A stretch of DNA of 64,000 bases, from positions 29,812,540 to 29,876,539 of the forward strand of contig OZ020618.1 in the NCBI GenBank assembly GCA_963971575.1, given 5' to 3'. Each line of letters begins with the position of its first letter. Within the stretch, counting starts at the first letter, position 1. Source of the stretch: Liopterus haemorrhoidalis. Its lineage: Eukaryota > Arthropoda > Insecta > Coleoptera > Dytiscidae. This document shows, piece after piece, positions 45,512-56,595 of the stretch. A model generated the notes under the pieces. It was not told the DNA's origin and made no database searches. It saw only the letters and a program-made list of their open reading frames with translations. The position numbers were made by a program, and so were the translations under genes.

Positions 45512-47361
45512 AAGCACTAACAGGTACTAACGAGGCACTAACCGATGGCCGACGAATTTTCGTTAGTGCTTTCTATGTCCTGCTAACTTAATGCTTATTT
45601 TTTTGATTGCTCAATTTCTCAAAAACACTTAGGGTGGATTCCGATTTTAATGAAGCACAAACAGACACTACCGAGGCACTAATGGTTGGCCGATGAATTT
45701 TCATTAGTGCTTTACATGACCTGCAAACTGCACGTTATTTTTTTTAATGCTCAATTTCTCAAAAACAGTTAGGGTGGATTTCGATTTTAATGAAGCACAA
45801 ACAGGCACTACCGAGGCACTAACGGTTGGCCGATGAATTTTCATTAGTGCTTTTCATGACCTGCAAACTGCACGTTATTTTTTTTTAATGCTCAATTTCT
45901 CAAAAACAGTTAGGGTGGCTACAAATTTTAATGAAGCACTAACAGGTACTAACGGATGGCCGACGAATTTTCGTTAGTGCTTTCAGTGGACTGCTAACTT
46001 CACGCTTATTTTTTTGAAAGCTCAATTTCTCAAAAACTGTTAGGGTGGCTTCAAATTTTAATGAAGCACTAACAGGCACTAACGAGGCACTAACGGATGG
46101 CCGACGAATTTTCGTTAGTGCTTTCAGTGGACTGCTAACCTCACGTTTATTTTTTTGAATGCTCAATATCTCAAAAACGGTTAGGGTGGCTACAAATTTT
46201 AATGAAGCACTAACAGGCACTAACGGATGGCCGACGAATTTTCGTTAGTGCTTTCAGTGGACTGCTAACTTCACGCTTATTTTTTTGAATGCTCAATATC
46301 TCAATAACGGTTAGGGTGGCTACAAATTTTAATGAAGCACTAACAGGCACTAACGAGGCAGTAACGGATGGCCGACGAATTTTCGTTAGTGCTTTTAGTG
46401 GACTGCTAACTTCACGCTTATTTTTTTGAATGCTCAATATCTTAAAAACGGTTAGGGTGGCTACAAATTTTAATGAAGCACTAACAGGCACTAACGAGGC
46501 ACTAACGAATGGCCTACGAATTTTCGTTAGTGCTTTGAGTGGACTGCTAACTTCACGGTCGATTTTTTGAAAGCTCAATTTCTCAAAAACGGTTAGGGTG
46601 GCTGCAAATTTTAATGAAGCACTAACAGGCACCTACGGATGGCCGACGAATTTTCGTTAGTGCTTTCAGTGGACTGCTAACTTCACGGTCGATCTTTTGA
46701 AAGCTCAATTTCTCAAAAACGGTTAGGGTGGCTACAAATTTTATTGAAGCACTAACAGGCACTAACGAGGCACTAACGGATGGCCGACGAATTTTCGTTA
46801 GTGCTTTCAGTGGACTGCTAACTTCACGCTTATTTTTTTGAATGCTCAATTTCTCAAAAACGGTTAGGGTGGCTACAAATTTTAATGAAGCACTAACAGG
46901 CACTAACGAGGCACTAACGGATGGCCGACGAATTTTCGTTAGTGCTTCCAACGAAGCGTGAAGGTAGCAGTCCATTTTGAATTGCTATTTTTTCGAAAAC
47001 GGTTAGGGTGGCTACGATTTTTTATGAAGCACTAACAGGCACTAACGAAGCACTAACGGATGGCCGACGAATTTTCGTTAGTGCTTTCAGTGGACTGCTA
47101 ACTTCACGGAGCCAATGACACTAACTTATCAAACCAAAAATTTTATATTTGTGATTATTATTGTAAAAATTTATGCACTTAATGTTTATTTTTTGTTATT
47201 GATTATTTTGTTGTTATTGAATACTTTATTTATAAATATGCTTTCATTTATATATATCTAAGAAAAAAACAAAAAAATATGCGAACAAAAATTATTTTTC
47301 ATAATAATTATGTTTAAAATTTTGCTGCCTCCTTTTTCACTCATTTTCATGCTATTTTCTC

Positions 47362-47470
47362 ACATTTCAGGGTTCACAGGTATCTATAATAAGCATTGCT
47401 GTGGCATGCCAACTTGACGCCTGATAGGTACTGAAAATTTGACCACTCCCGATACGGGCTTTTGATAGTG
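47362..47470 (+). repeat. H1 family 5'-end fragment
   Basis: ctcacatttcagggttcacaggtatctataataag followed by tggcatgccaacttg corresponds to the 5' part of H1 copies. Degenerate and short. Confidence 0.5.
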
Positions 47471-47647
47471 TTCGACATAATATGCAGAAATTAAAAAATT
47501 CAAGTGAAGATGAGAAGGTGGGTTTATTTACTTACCGTTTGACTACTAGACACATTACATGCTAATATATGTTAATTAATATATAAATTGCAAAATAATT
47601 GCATCTGTACATCTAAATTATTGATATACTCAAAGGATCCCGGTGTT

Positions 47648-47920
47648 GGTATTGAGAAGTGACATTACCGTTGTCGGCGCTGTTTTTCAAGGTAATATGG
47701 CTGAATTGTCTAGTATTCAGCTGTGAATATGCTAACAGGGAACAGGTTAATTTAAGCACAGTACATTTTTATTTTATGAAAATGTATCTATCGACATTCT
47801 AACAAAAAATCAACACTAGAAAATATGTAATAATTTCAAACAGTACTACAGTCGCGTAGTACAACATTTGACCACCAGACTGCGTATCCGAGCGTGTCAG
47901 TTCCCAATTACAATCCACTG
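47648..47920 (+). repeat. Dispersed repeat, copy 2
   Basis: Matches 25931-26205 over its whole length with scattered substitutions (gtattgagaagtgacattac ... ccgagcgtgtcagttcccaa). Confidence 0.8.
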
Positions 47921-47929
47921 GGTCGCCGC

Positions 47930-48259
47930 CAGTGGCATAGCTTCAAATTCCGCCCCTCACTCTTCGCTTACTGATACATCGCAACCAGGACTGGTACCTA
48001 TATTTTTTACTGGAAATTATTAACCACACCAGCCCACTTCTTCGTAGAGATGGACGCATTTGGTTCTTTGGCTTGCTTCAATCTTTCAAAATTCTTATGG
48101 AGTTGAGAGAAGCAATGTAACACAGAAACTGTATTTTCTGTTGGTACATTTGATCGTAGTATGTACGATTGTTTGGCGTATTTATTAATCGAAAAGGCGG
48201 AACTTCTAACCGTTACTACTTCTTACAGTTCTATTCGAGTCCCTATAGTAACGCCACTG
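47930..48259. mobile_element. hAT-like MITE, 330 bp
   Basis: CAGTGGCATAGC and, inverted, CAGTGGCGTTAC ends. No clear TSD. The next element (48264) inserted at its right border. Confidence 0.5.
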
Positions 48260-48263
48260 AATG

Positions 48264-49615
48264 CAGGGCCGTGCAGTAGCATGGAGCAATGGAGCGATCG
48301 CTCTAGGCGCCTGAGCCACGAGGGCGCCTTTCAAATATTTCATATTTGTTTATTTTTATAATATTTTCATAATAAAAGTTTTCTTATTTGCTTGTTACAT
48401 CTTTATAAAGTAGGTTTTTATTTATCTTTGTTTATAAATATTACATTTTATTTGATCGGTGTACAAATGGGCGCCGACTTGTCGATATAAATGAAATAAG
48501 GTATAGATAATCGTAAACTTACAACGTATCTAACAGTGCTATCGCCGCATCTACAAGACTCCGTCTCCGCCGCTCTAGCTAAAACGATAGCGATAACCAA
48601 ACAGAGGAGGATTCTTACGCCGAGTGCAAGAAATGCTATAAAGGCGTTTGACAATTTCCACAAATTTTTTTAGGATTTATTAAGATTTATTTTAGAACTT
48701 ATTTTCTAGATATTTATTAGGCCTTTTTTTAGGATTTGTTAGGCTTTTTAGTGCCGTATTACCGATCCATGTTTAATATCGGCACCTGAAATCGTCCCGG
48801 AAGCCTATTTATTGTCCTGCATGTCCCGCATTCAGAAACAGCTCGGCAGCAAAGTGTATTCAAATTATTTATAAAATAAATATAATAATCTGTTCCAGAA
48901 AGCAATTTTAACTCGTGCGGGAACCGATCTTTGACGAGATCTCCGCACCCCACTTTGACATAAGTAACAATGTACTTCGATAAATAAGGAGTAGACTGTT
49001 AGGCGAGGCGGTATACATACAATAAAACCGGCGAATTATTATCAATGGTTTGCGGCATCAAATCAAACGATTTATTGCACCTAACACTGTGACCCTCTCT
49101 AGCCATAGACAATAGACAATCACGTTTAGTGAGTGCATTATTTTTCAGTGTTCTGAGTTTAGTCAGTTGAAAGATATATTTTGCAGTTAGTGTTAGTATA
49201 TGACTCTGATAATAATATTATTAGGGTAGTAATATCTGTTTACTATTGTTGGTGTTTAATTATTAGTGTTCAAAAATATTATTTGTCATCAAAACTGTGA
49301 CTTTGACTTGCACTACACATTTATTTATTAATTTCGTTACTCTTAACATTTATTATGACGCCGAAAAAACGTTTTTGCAAATTTAATGAGAATTTGCAGA
49401 AATAATATCCCTTTATACAAATGGGTGTTCAGTGAAATTTTGCATAAAATCTTTTAATACAAACATATAAAAAAAAATGTTGAGTAGATACTTTTATTGG
49501 GGAGGGAGCATTGCACTCGTAATAAGTTGGTAGTCTTAATAATTTTTCATATCAGTATAAAAGCGCTTTGTAAGAATGTCTGCTCCAGGCGCCAAATTAT
49601 CACCACACGGCCCTG
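48264..49615. mobile_element. hAT-like element, 1352 bp
   Basis: CAGGGCCGTG at both ends inverted, with ggcgcc and gagc words just inside each. Flanks actgaatg and actgattc agree at five to six of eight positions, a decayed TSD. No transposase domain was recognised. Confidence 0.7.
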
Positions 49616-49623
49616 ACTGATTC

Positions 49624-50289
49624 TGAGGAAAGAACTTCGTTCGTCTCATCTTCGGCACGGCTTTGACAATTGATATCTCAGAGAACATTGACTTATCTAA
49701 AAATAAAAAATCTATAAATACATATTGGGAGAATAATCAGTACACATATGTATAATAACCATTCGGCTTGTGCGTTTATAAGCATTTGTCAGTTGAAATG
49801 TTATTGCCGGTATAACAAATTACAAGGCATAGTTCATATTTCTCACTTCTAGAAAAGACAACTGCGTAAGATGGGCATCTGCTTGATTTGACCACTTTTT
49901 GATGGTACCTGGAAAATAATACCATTTGAAATGGGGCTATATCAACCTATAGTGTCCATTTGTCTATTGTGATCATGGACCAATTTCTTGGGTAAAGTAA
50001 TAATTAAAAAAAAAGTTTAATCTCAAAACTCAAGAAGTCGTATTTTAGCAACAAGAACCATTAAAAAATAGTTGGACTTTTAGTATTTTACCCTTATTCT
50101 CAGAAATCATTTTAAAGAACGTAATTGAATTTCTCTTAAATCTTCAGGCCACCAGATGCTGTTGTTGACTACACTGCCGAGGAAACACATCTACAGAGGA
50201 AAAGGTTTAGACAACGGTGAAGATGTTCACACCAATTCAGTTGATGGAAGCATTATAAATCATTTTAGAATATAGTGGTAGAGGGACGT
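49624..50289. other. No gene seen
   Basis: AT-rich, no repeat family recognised. gccaccagatgctgttgttgactacactgccgagg near 50150 has codon-like composition but no extended frame. Confidence 0.4.
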
Positions 50290-50434
50290 TTTTTTCTTAG
50301 GCAGAGAGCAGCGCGAAGAGCAGCAGAGATTCAACCTGGTAGACTCGAATCCCGTCAAGGAAAACGCTGGAGTACAACTCTCTCGGAAGAAGTACAACAG
50401 AGTTACCATTTCGGTGAAACGATGGTAGATAGTC

Positions 50435-51250
50435 ATGTTGATTAAAAAATGCATGGGTACAAGTATGCACTCTGTGTTCTTCAAACACACTAAAAGTCTA
50501 GAGTTGTCCACCAAACTCATGTTCTCGTTTCTTAAGTCGGCCGGTTTGATATCGGAAACGGAAGGTTTTATGTGTCAGGATTGTGTGTTCACACTCTGTA
50601 AATTGTACCACCACCATCCTAAAACCATTATGCATATTTTGTCTGCGTGTCCATCTCTTGCAGCGTCTCGACATAACTACGTGTCTCGACATAATGCTGC
50701 TCTTCGCGTGCACTACTACTATTTTAGAAATGCCTATGGTATTGACCCAATTCTGGTTTTACCGTATGTCCCTTGTGATATAGTATCGGTGATGGAAAAT
50801 TCTAAATGCCGCATTTATTGGGATTACTCCTTCCCCACCTCGAGGATACTGACAGCCACAAATCCAGGCATAACTTTCCTGGATATCGAGACCAAACAGA
50901 TGTTTGTGATCGAATTTTCAAGTTCAGCTGAAAAAAATATCATATCTCAAGGAAGAGGAAAAGAGGTCCAATTATATGGATATCTTGCCCTACCTTAGAA
51001 AGCTGTATTCAGGGTATAAAGTTGAGCTTGTAGTCCTGATAGTTGGGTGGTAGTTTTAGGTGGTATGAAAGCCTCCTACCGACGAGAAATCAAGTCCATT
51101 CCCGCCTGCAGATCATCTGCCACCTCTTCGATCTGCAGGATGCAGACATCAGTGTTGTTCAGGGTCGCTCAGCATTGTAAGGGCACTGGATCTGGGGTAA
51201 TTTGTATTTAGCTCTACTAGTCTCTAGTATTACGTGGCTCAAAAGTTTAC
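50435..51250 (+). pseudogene. LINE C-terminus: zinc knuckle plus endonuclease-like domain, frameshifted
   Basis: The frame from 50435 contains TLCKLYHHHPKTIMHILSAC (one Cys of the Cys-x2-Cys pair has become Tyr), SRHNAALRVHYYYFRNAYGI, then NSKCRIYWDYSFPTSRILTA and NPGITFLDIETKQMFVIEF, which has the shape of a PD-(D/E)xK-type nuclease core. A frameshift near 50970 leads to YLRKLYSGYKVELVVLIVG in another frame, and a further shift gives GGMKASYRREIKSIPACR...RMQ. This order (zinc knuckle, RHN helix, YWD, DI...I.F, YPGY-type helix) is that of the region after the reverse transcriptase in some insect and cnidarian non-LTR elements. A shorter relative lies at 2925-3055. No reverse transcriptase is left upstream. 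Confidence 0.55.
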
Positions 51251-51259
51251 TGAAGTTTG

Positions 51260-52700
51260 CGACTAGTGAATGCTTGTCAAGACCTGACTAACCCCAAATA
51301 ATATTAAATACTAGTTCTTAAATACATGTATGTTCATAGTTAGTACATAGTTAGTTATTAAATACACATACATATGTTCATTCTTCAGTTGCAATGTCTT
51401 CGATCCTTTGAACCATTTACTATTTAAACATAATGCGTTTCTCACAAAATAGTAATAATAATAATAATAATTTCGTACAGTGTTTTCTTCTCCAACTTTT
51501 TGTTTAGAAGATATTCCTTTGTTTGGCAAAAACTGAGTTCTAATTGGGTTCGTGTCAACCGTTTTCGTAATTCGAAAATTGTTTCGCAGGGGAAAGGTAT
51601 ATAATAAATTGACATATTTTCCTGTACGACATTTATTTACTTAACAATTTGATTTTTTTCTTATAGAGTATAATACCATTCTTAAAAATAATCTTAAAGC
51701 ATTTGACGTCATTCGTCAACCAGGTTATGAGTAAAGTGCCACACAAGGTTAATTGAAATTTATTTTCGTGACAAACATGAATCGGCAGCATGAACTAATA
51801 CAACATGTATTATACTTAATTCTATGATTGTCACTTGTTGATAAAAAATTTCCAATGTTTTAATGTTGAACTAATTTTATTTTATTATCACAAATGTATA
51901 ATTTTTGATATTGTTTGATCCAGCAGATTACACAAAGCAGAGTTATTCCACCAAATGTTGCCCAAAATTAAAGTGACCAACCGTCCTCCTTTGGGCAGGA
52001 CAGCCTTTATTTAGATTATCTTTTCCTGTCCAACTTATATGTTCTGCTTCAGAAATATTTGTCCTTCTTGTCCTACCCTATCTTGTAAACAGAGTTTATT
52101 TAATATTGCATTCCGACGTTAGTGCCATCTTGTGTGATTGTCGTTAAATTTGTATTTTTTTGTATTTCCCCGGTCCAAGAAAATATTTCTCTTATTAAAA
52201 AAATAATTCTAATTTTTCTATATAGATAAATAAAAAATATTTCTAATTTTAAATATTTTAACCAGTGATCTCTTATTCAATTTTAGTTCCAACTAACCAA
52301 AGAAAGTGATATGTGAAGTGTGAATTTATTTGGTAATAGTGAAACATTTCTTATAATTTGTTTTATAATTAGCCAGGGTGTAGTCCTGATACAACTACTT
52401 CCCTGTAACTAGCACTATCTTCTATCAGGTTCTTTTTAACAAGTCTTGTATTCTTTCAACTTACTGGTGAATAATGAATAGAACAGTAGCTACTCGTCCT
52501 ATCTAATTTATATAATAACTATTATTCATTAAAATAACAAAAAAAAAAAAAAAAATACCAAACGCGCAGCAAGCCATGGAAAATAAATTTGTCGGTTTCT
52601 TATGGCAACATATGTTTTGTTGTGTTTACGTTTGTTTTACATAACTTCAACTATTAGACTAGATCTCGTTTATTGTTACGTTATGGAAGACATTTTCTAA
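51260..52700. other. No gene seen; AT-rich
   Basis: A hAT-MITE-like opening (agtgaccaaccgtcctcctt) lies at 51970 without a partner, and a poly-A stretch at 52540-52555. Nothing else was recognised. Confidence 0.4.
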
Positions 52701-52711
52701 ATAATAATAAT

Positions 52712-52992
52712 AATTAATAGGATCCCAACACCTAGATAGGCGTATACGGGGCAGTGAAGGTAAGTTCTGTTTCTAAAGCCACGTGGTCAGTGTGACGTTT
52801 CAAGCGGTCCTATTATCCCACAGATATATGTATGAACAGATACTCATTTTAAGTATGAAATACTTGAGGCTGAGTCGACCCCAGAGCTGCCTGCACATTT
52901 TTGGAAGATAAAAATCCAAAGGAGGTGGGGGGTCTCGAACCCGGGTCCCTGTGCTCCTTAGACAACCGTCTTACTACGGAGCCACGGCAACT
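52712..52992 (-). mobile_element. tRNA-derived SINE, family A, near full-length
   Basis: Minus strand: gagttgccgtggctccgtag (A-box-like TGGCTCCGTAG), acccgggttcgagacccccc (B box GGTTCGAGACC), body with ttttatcttcc, cagctctggggtc, cactgaccacgtggcttt, and an AAT-rich tail. A second copy is at 28482-28738. No TSD was found. Confidence 0.75.
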
Positions 52993-53045
52993 CTTTATCA
53001 TAAATATTTCATTGAAAATACTGCAATAATAGTATATTACTATAT

Positions 53046-53148
53046 GGGCGATTATGACAGCCATTATTCACGAAGATGACGTTTGAGCCCACGAGCCGTA
53101 GGCGAGGGCGCAAATCATCTGAGTGAAAAATGGCTATAATCGCCAGTG
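53046..53148. repeat. Imperfect inverted repeat with GC-rich loop
   Basis: ggcgattatgacagccattattcac pairs with gtgaaaaatggctataatcgcc; the loop holds tgagcccacgagccgtaggcgagggcgca. Confidence 0.6.
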
Positions 53149-53158
53149 TAACACTATA

Positions 53159-53517
53159 CTTTTTCCACACCTATTAACACGTTGACTGCCGAAGCAAGAT
53201 TCAGGATTCTTGTCTCAGAAGTCAATTTGATGTAGCCATATTATATTATTAAGTCAATGTACTACAAGTAATCTTATAGTCGGCGTCCTGGGCAAGAACG
53301 CTATCCATGTTGCCTGCTACCACTGCAGTTTTGGCCCCTCCCATTGCTATTTTCAAATATGATTGGATCATCGAGAGTGAATTAAGGAAATGTAGGTTTG
53401 TGATTGGCCGTAAACAGTGAATTATGAAACCATAATCCACTGTAGTTATTTATGAGTACTATTTTTCACGAAAAAAGTACTAATCATTGCAATATAATTA
53501 AATAGGTGTGGAAAAAA
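53159..53517. mobile_element. TIR element candidate, about 360 bp
   Basis: TTTTTCCACACCTATTAA at the left and its complement (…aaataggtgtggaaaaa) at the right. No TSD could be fixed. Confidence 0.5.
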
Positions 53518-54058
53518 AAAATATTAATTACAATTCTAATTTTATCATCTGGTCTAAGACATACCTTCATAAAAAACCCAAAGCCAACAAGAATTGTTAT
53601 TTAATGAACATATATTATTTCGAATCATCAGTCCTCAGTATCTGAGCTAGGTCTTAAAATTAACAATATCTATTATATAAATGCATTTTTCAGACAGAAT
53701 GTGTTCTGTTGTAACTGTGCAAGAAATCTTATATTTATACATTTTCGGTTTTTTTCAACTTAACCTATAACGTCAACAAAACTAATAAAAGTAGGAAAAA
53801 ATCGTGTAGAGCTTGGTGAATGTCTTTGGTGAGATGTCTATCATGAGATGTCTATCAGATGCTTGTAATGATGACTACTATGTAGTAAGCAGGGACCTGA
53901 AGCTGAATTTATTTAGGTTCAGGTTCACTAACACATTCTTTTTAGGTTCAAGAACCTATTTTTTTTCTAGTTCGGGTTCGGGTTCAATGAAAATTTTAAA
54001 TAAAATTAAAAGTATACTCAATTTCACTTTGTAATACGTAACTAAGAGGGAAACTTCA

Positions 54059-54217
54059 TTTTTTACCGACCGTCAACATATATAAGGGAGGTATTATGAT
54101 CATACCGATTTTGACATTTCGAGATTTCGATGGATCTCCACGAATTGCGGTCCCTACATAACGTTTTGACTATTTTTAGCATCATGTCTGTCGGTCTGTC
54201 TGTCCGTCCGTCTGTCC

Positions 54218-54248
<31 letters not shown>

Positions 54249-54698
54249 TACACGTGCAGAGCAAATTCGGCTAAAAGGATTTTTATGAAACTGCATATTT
54301 AAGCTTTTGACATCAATGACACGAGTTTATCAACTTTTGGTAAAAATCGGTTGACTAGAAATGGGAGTTTTTCGTGTCGATTTTAAGATTTTTGCGAATA
54401 TTTAGCAACAGAAAAATATTTCGAAAAAATTTATTAAACGAAAGTTGCTATAAATGCAATAACTAATAACTTTTATTTGAGATGTTTTTTGATAAAACTA
54501 AAAATTTCGAAAAATTTTTGTAAAATTTTTTTTGTCTCAATTTTTTCATACTTATATGTAACGTTTCCATGGTCATGATAAATAATATCTCTGTTAGAAA
54601 ATATTAGACCAAGTTATTTCTACTCTGCTGCTAGAATGTATTTTATACAATTACTTTATGATGGCGGTCGGTCCTGTGGTGGCCACAGCTGATTTTTA
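54059..54698 (+). mobile_element. H2 copy 2
   Basis: ACCGACCGTCAACATATATAAG start, GTCY microsatellite (54186-54246), ggtcatgataaataatatct, and the end TGGCGGTCGGTCC...cacagctgatttttat. Confidence 0.7.
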
Positions 54699-55447
54699 TG
54701 TTGTATGTTCATATCATCTTACGGTGGTAATTCTGAGATGACACCTTTGAAAATATTTGACAATTAATTGACTTTAATGACAATCTTTCATTTGTAATTT
54801 TTGAATGAATATAACCTAAGAAAAATCAAAGCCATATTTACAAGTTCACATTCTTACTAAAGTCCATTTACAACACAACAATCACCAAAGTCACCAGATT
54901 TTGTAACGTAGGTTCAAAATAAAATATACTATAAGCTGTTCACTTTTGTAACGACAAACCAGATCTAGTTATTTTGGTTACTTTTATAGTGTAATACGGA
55001 CTTTAAATGTCAATTAAAAATCTTCTTTACGCTGTAAAACCGACTTTAGATTTATTGGTTCTGATAATTATTAAGAAAATGACATTTTTTATAATTTTTT
55101 AACATGACATACAGTTTCAAAAGTGCAAACTATTGAAAACAAAATTTCCTCTTAGTTTGTTCTTACCAAAGTGAACAGCTTATATTATTCGAAATAATAA
55201 TAAAAATACATGGTTACCGGTTAATCATAAAAGGTTCGGGTTCAGGTTTTGGTTCACTGACCTTGAAATATAATGGTTCGGTCAGGCTTAAAGTATCATG
55301 GTGTCTACTAAATTTTCAATTTTAAGTTCCAGGAGATTAAAGGATTTTCCAGGTGAAAAATAAAAAAATTTCAGGTTAATTTTCATAAATTTTATATTAT
55401 TCAAAATCAATTCGAAAACATATAATATATTTCCACTCACTCATATA

Positions 55448-56280
55448 TAGCGTGATCCAAGAAATTTGATTCAAATGGAAAACTTTTTTATTACCAATTT
55501 TAACCCCTTAACGCACATGCCCGAGCGTAACTCGGGTATGTATTAATACAAAATTAATCATTTTGATTTCCTTATTGTAATATTCATGTATACATATATA
55601 TTAGTCTTGAATAAAAAATAATCTATATTCATTTTGACTATATTTTTGACTATTTTGCATTGACATAGATCTATATATTAATTATCAATAATAAAAAAAT
55701 GTTTATTTTCGGTTGTATCGAAAAAAAAAAACGTGCGTTAAGGGGTTAAGAAAAAAAAATCACTCTTCAATAAAAACTTCTGCTTTGTCTCAAACCCTTA
55801 AAAACGTTGTCAAATTTGTTTTACGTAATACAGGGTGTTCAGAATCTAATGAAAATCCTCACTGGGTTATTAAATGCCGAAGTCAATATTCACAAAAAAT
55901 CAATGTTTAGTGTGGTCTTATGGGAAAACATTTATTTGAACCATTTTTTTTACACAATTTTAATACTGATGTTTTTTAAATTTCTTACAAAATTCATTTA
56001 TTAACATTTTGGATGAAATGCCACTTTTACAAAGACAGGCTATGATATTGCAGTTGGATGAGGCCCCCTCACAATTTTCACTTCCTGTAAGAAAGTGGCT
56101 AAATGTTAATTTTCCACAAAAATGGAAATTTCCAAATTTTTCCATGTATTACGTAAAACAAATTTGATAAAGTTTTTGGCGGTTTGAGACAAAACAGGAG
56201 CTTTTTGAAGAGTAGTTTTTTTTCGTAAAATTGATAATAAAAAAGTTTTCCATTTGAATCCATTTTCTTGGATCACGCTG
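55448..56280. mobile_element. Long-TIR element (~160-bp arms), TA TSD
   Basis: (T/C)AGCGTGATCCAAGAAA begins arms that stay alignable through aaatggaaaacttttttatta, tctcaaacc, caaatttgttttacgtaata; TA at 55446-55447 and 56281-56282. One arm is interrupted by a piggyBac-type MITE, the other is not. Confidence 0.8.
55504..55745. mobile_element. piggyBac-type MITE, 242 bp, TTAA TSD
   Basis: CCCCTTAACGCAC at both ends, inverted, directly inside TTAA at 55500-55503 and 55746-55749. Comparison with the uninterrupted opposite arm of the host element (atcaattttacgaaaaaaaa near 56215-56240) supports this boundary. Confidence 0.88.
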
Positions 56281-56595
56281 TATATATATATATATAATTT
56301 TTTTAATTCATATTTTTCAATTCAATTTTTTAACAAATAAAATATATATTTTAAATATAAATCGTTTACACTTTTTAATTCAAGGAATTGCGCTGAGATT
56401 CAAGTATATTCAAGGAATTCAAGGTACAATTTCAAATTCCAGGAGATTCCAGGATATCCCAGTATTCCAGAGTAGTAGACACCATGAGTATGTTCCTTTG
56501 GTTTAGGCGGAACTAGATTTTCAATTCTAGTTACTTATACCGATTGATTTTTGTTCAGCAAAAGCCAACTTCAATATGTAAAAAATTGATGTGAA

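Larger units (their letters stand above)
39603..47113. mobile_element. Foldback-like element, 7511 bp, 9-bp TSD aatgacact
   Basis: GGCTCCGTGAAGTTAGCAG begins the left end and is inverted at the right end; aatgacact is duplicated exactly at 39594-39602 and 47114-47122. Arms 39603-42529 and 44481-47113 are inverted copies of each other: an outer array of ~141-bp repeats, then unique sequence carrying one SINE. A spacer of about 1.95 kb has no recognisable transposase. Very long tandem-repeat arms with a 9-bp TSD are the mark of Drosophila Foldback elements; Mutator-like elements also make 9-bp TSDs and remain an alternative. Confidence 0.9.
44481..47113 (-). repeat. Right arm of the Foldback-like element
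   Basis: The inverse of 39603-42529: ttaacatcgaaactttcc (44481) pairs with the end of the left arm at 42529, then the shared unique region, the SINE, and about 11 repeat units. It has fewer units than the left arm and carries a solo LTR at 45206-45511 that the left arm lacks. Frames through this array show a 47-residue periodic peptide (…VSASLKFVATLTVFEILSIQK…) only because 141 is divisible by three. Confidence 0.9.
55297..56486. mobile_element. TIR element with CATGGTGTCTACTA ends, TSD agtat
   Basis: CATGGTGTCTACTA at both ends, ccaggagatt repeated inside both ends, and agtat at 55292-55296 and 56487-56491. It holds another TIR element at 55448-56280. Superfamily not certain. Confidence 0.7.

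Noticed and set aside
45939..46975. Three consecutive minus-strand frames of 93-140 codons with a 47-residue periodic peptide
   Set aside because: They are the Foldback arm repeat (141 bp per unit) read through; short units break the frame and there is no sign of codon selection.
39603..47113. CRISPR-like array
   Set aside because: The repeats are direct tandem units of ~141 bp without unique spacers, in a eukaryotic transposon with inverted arms.
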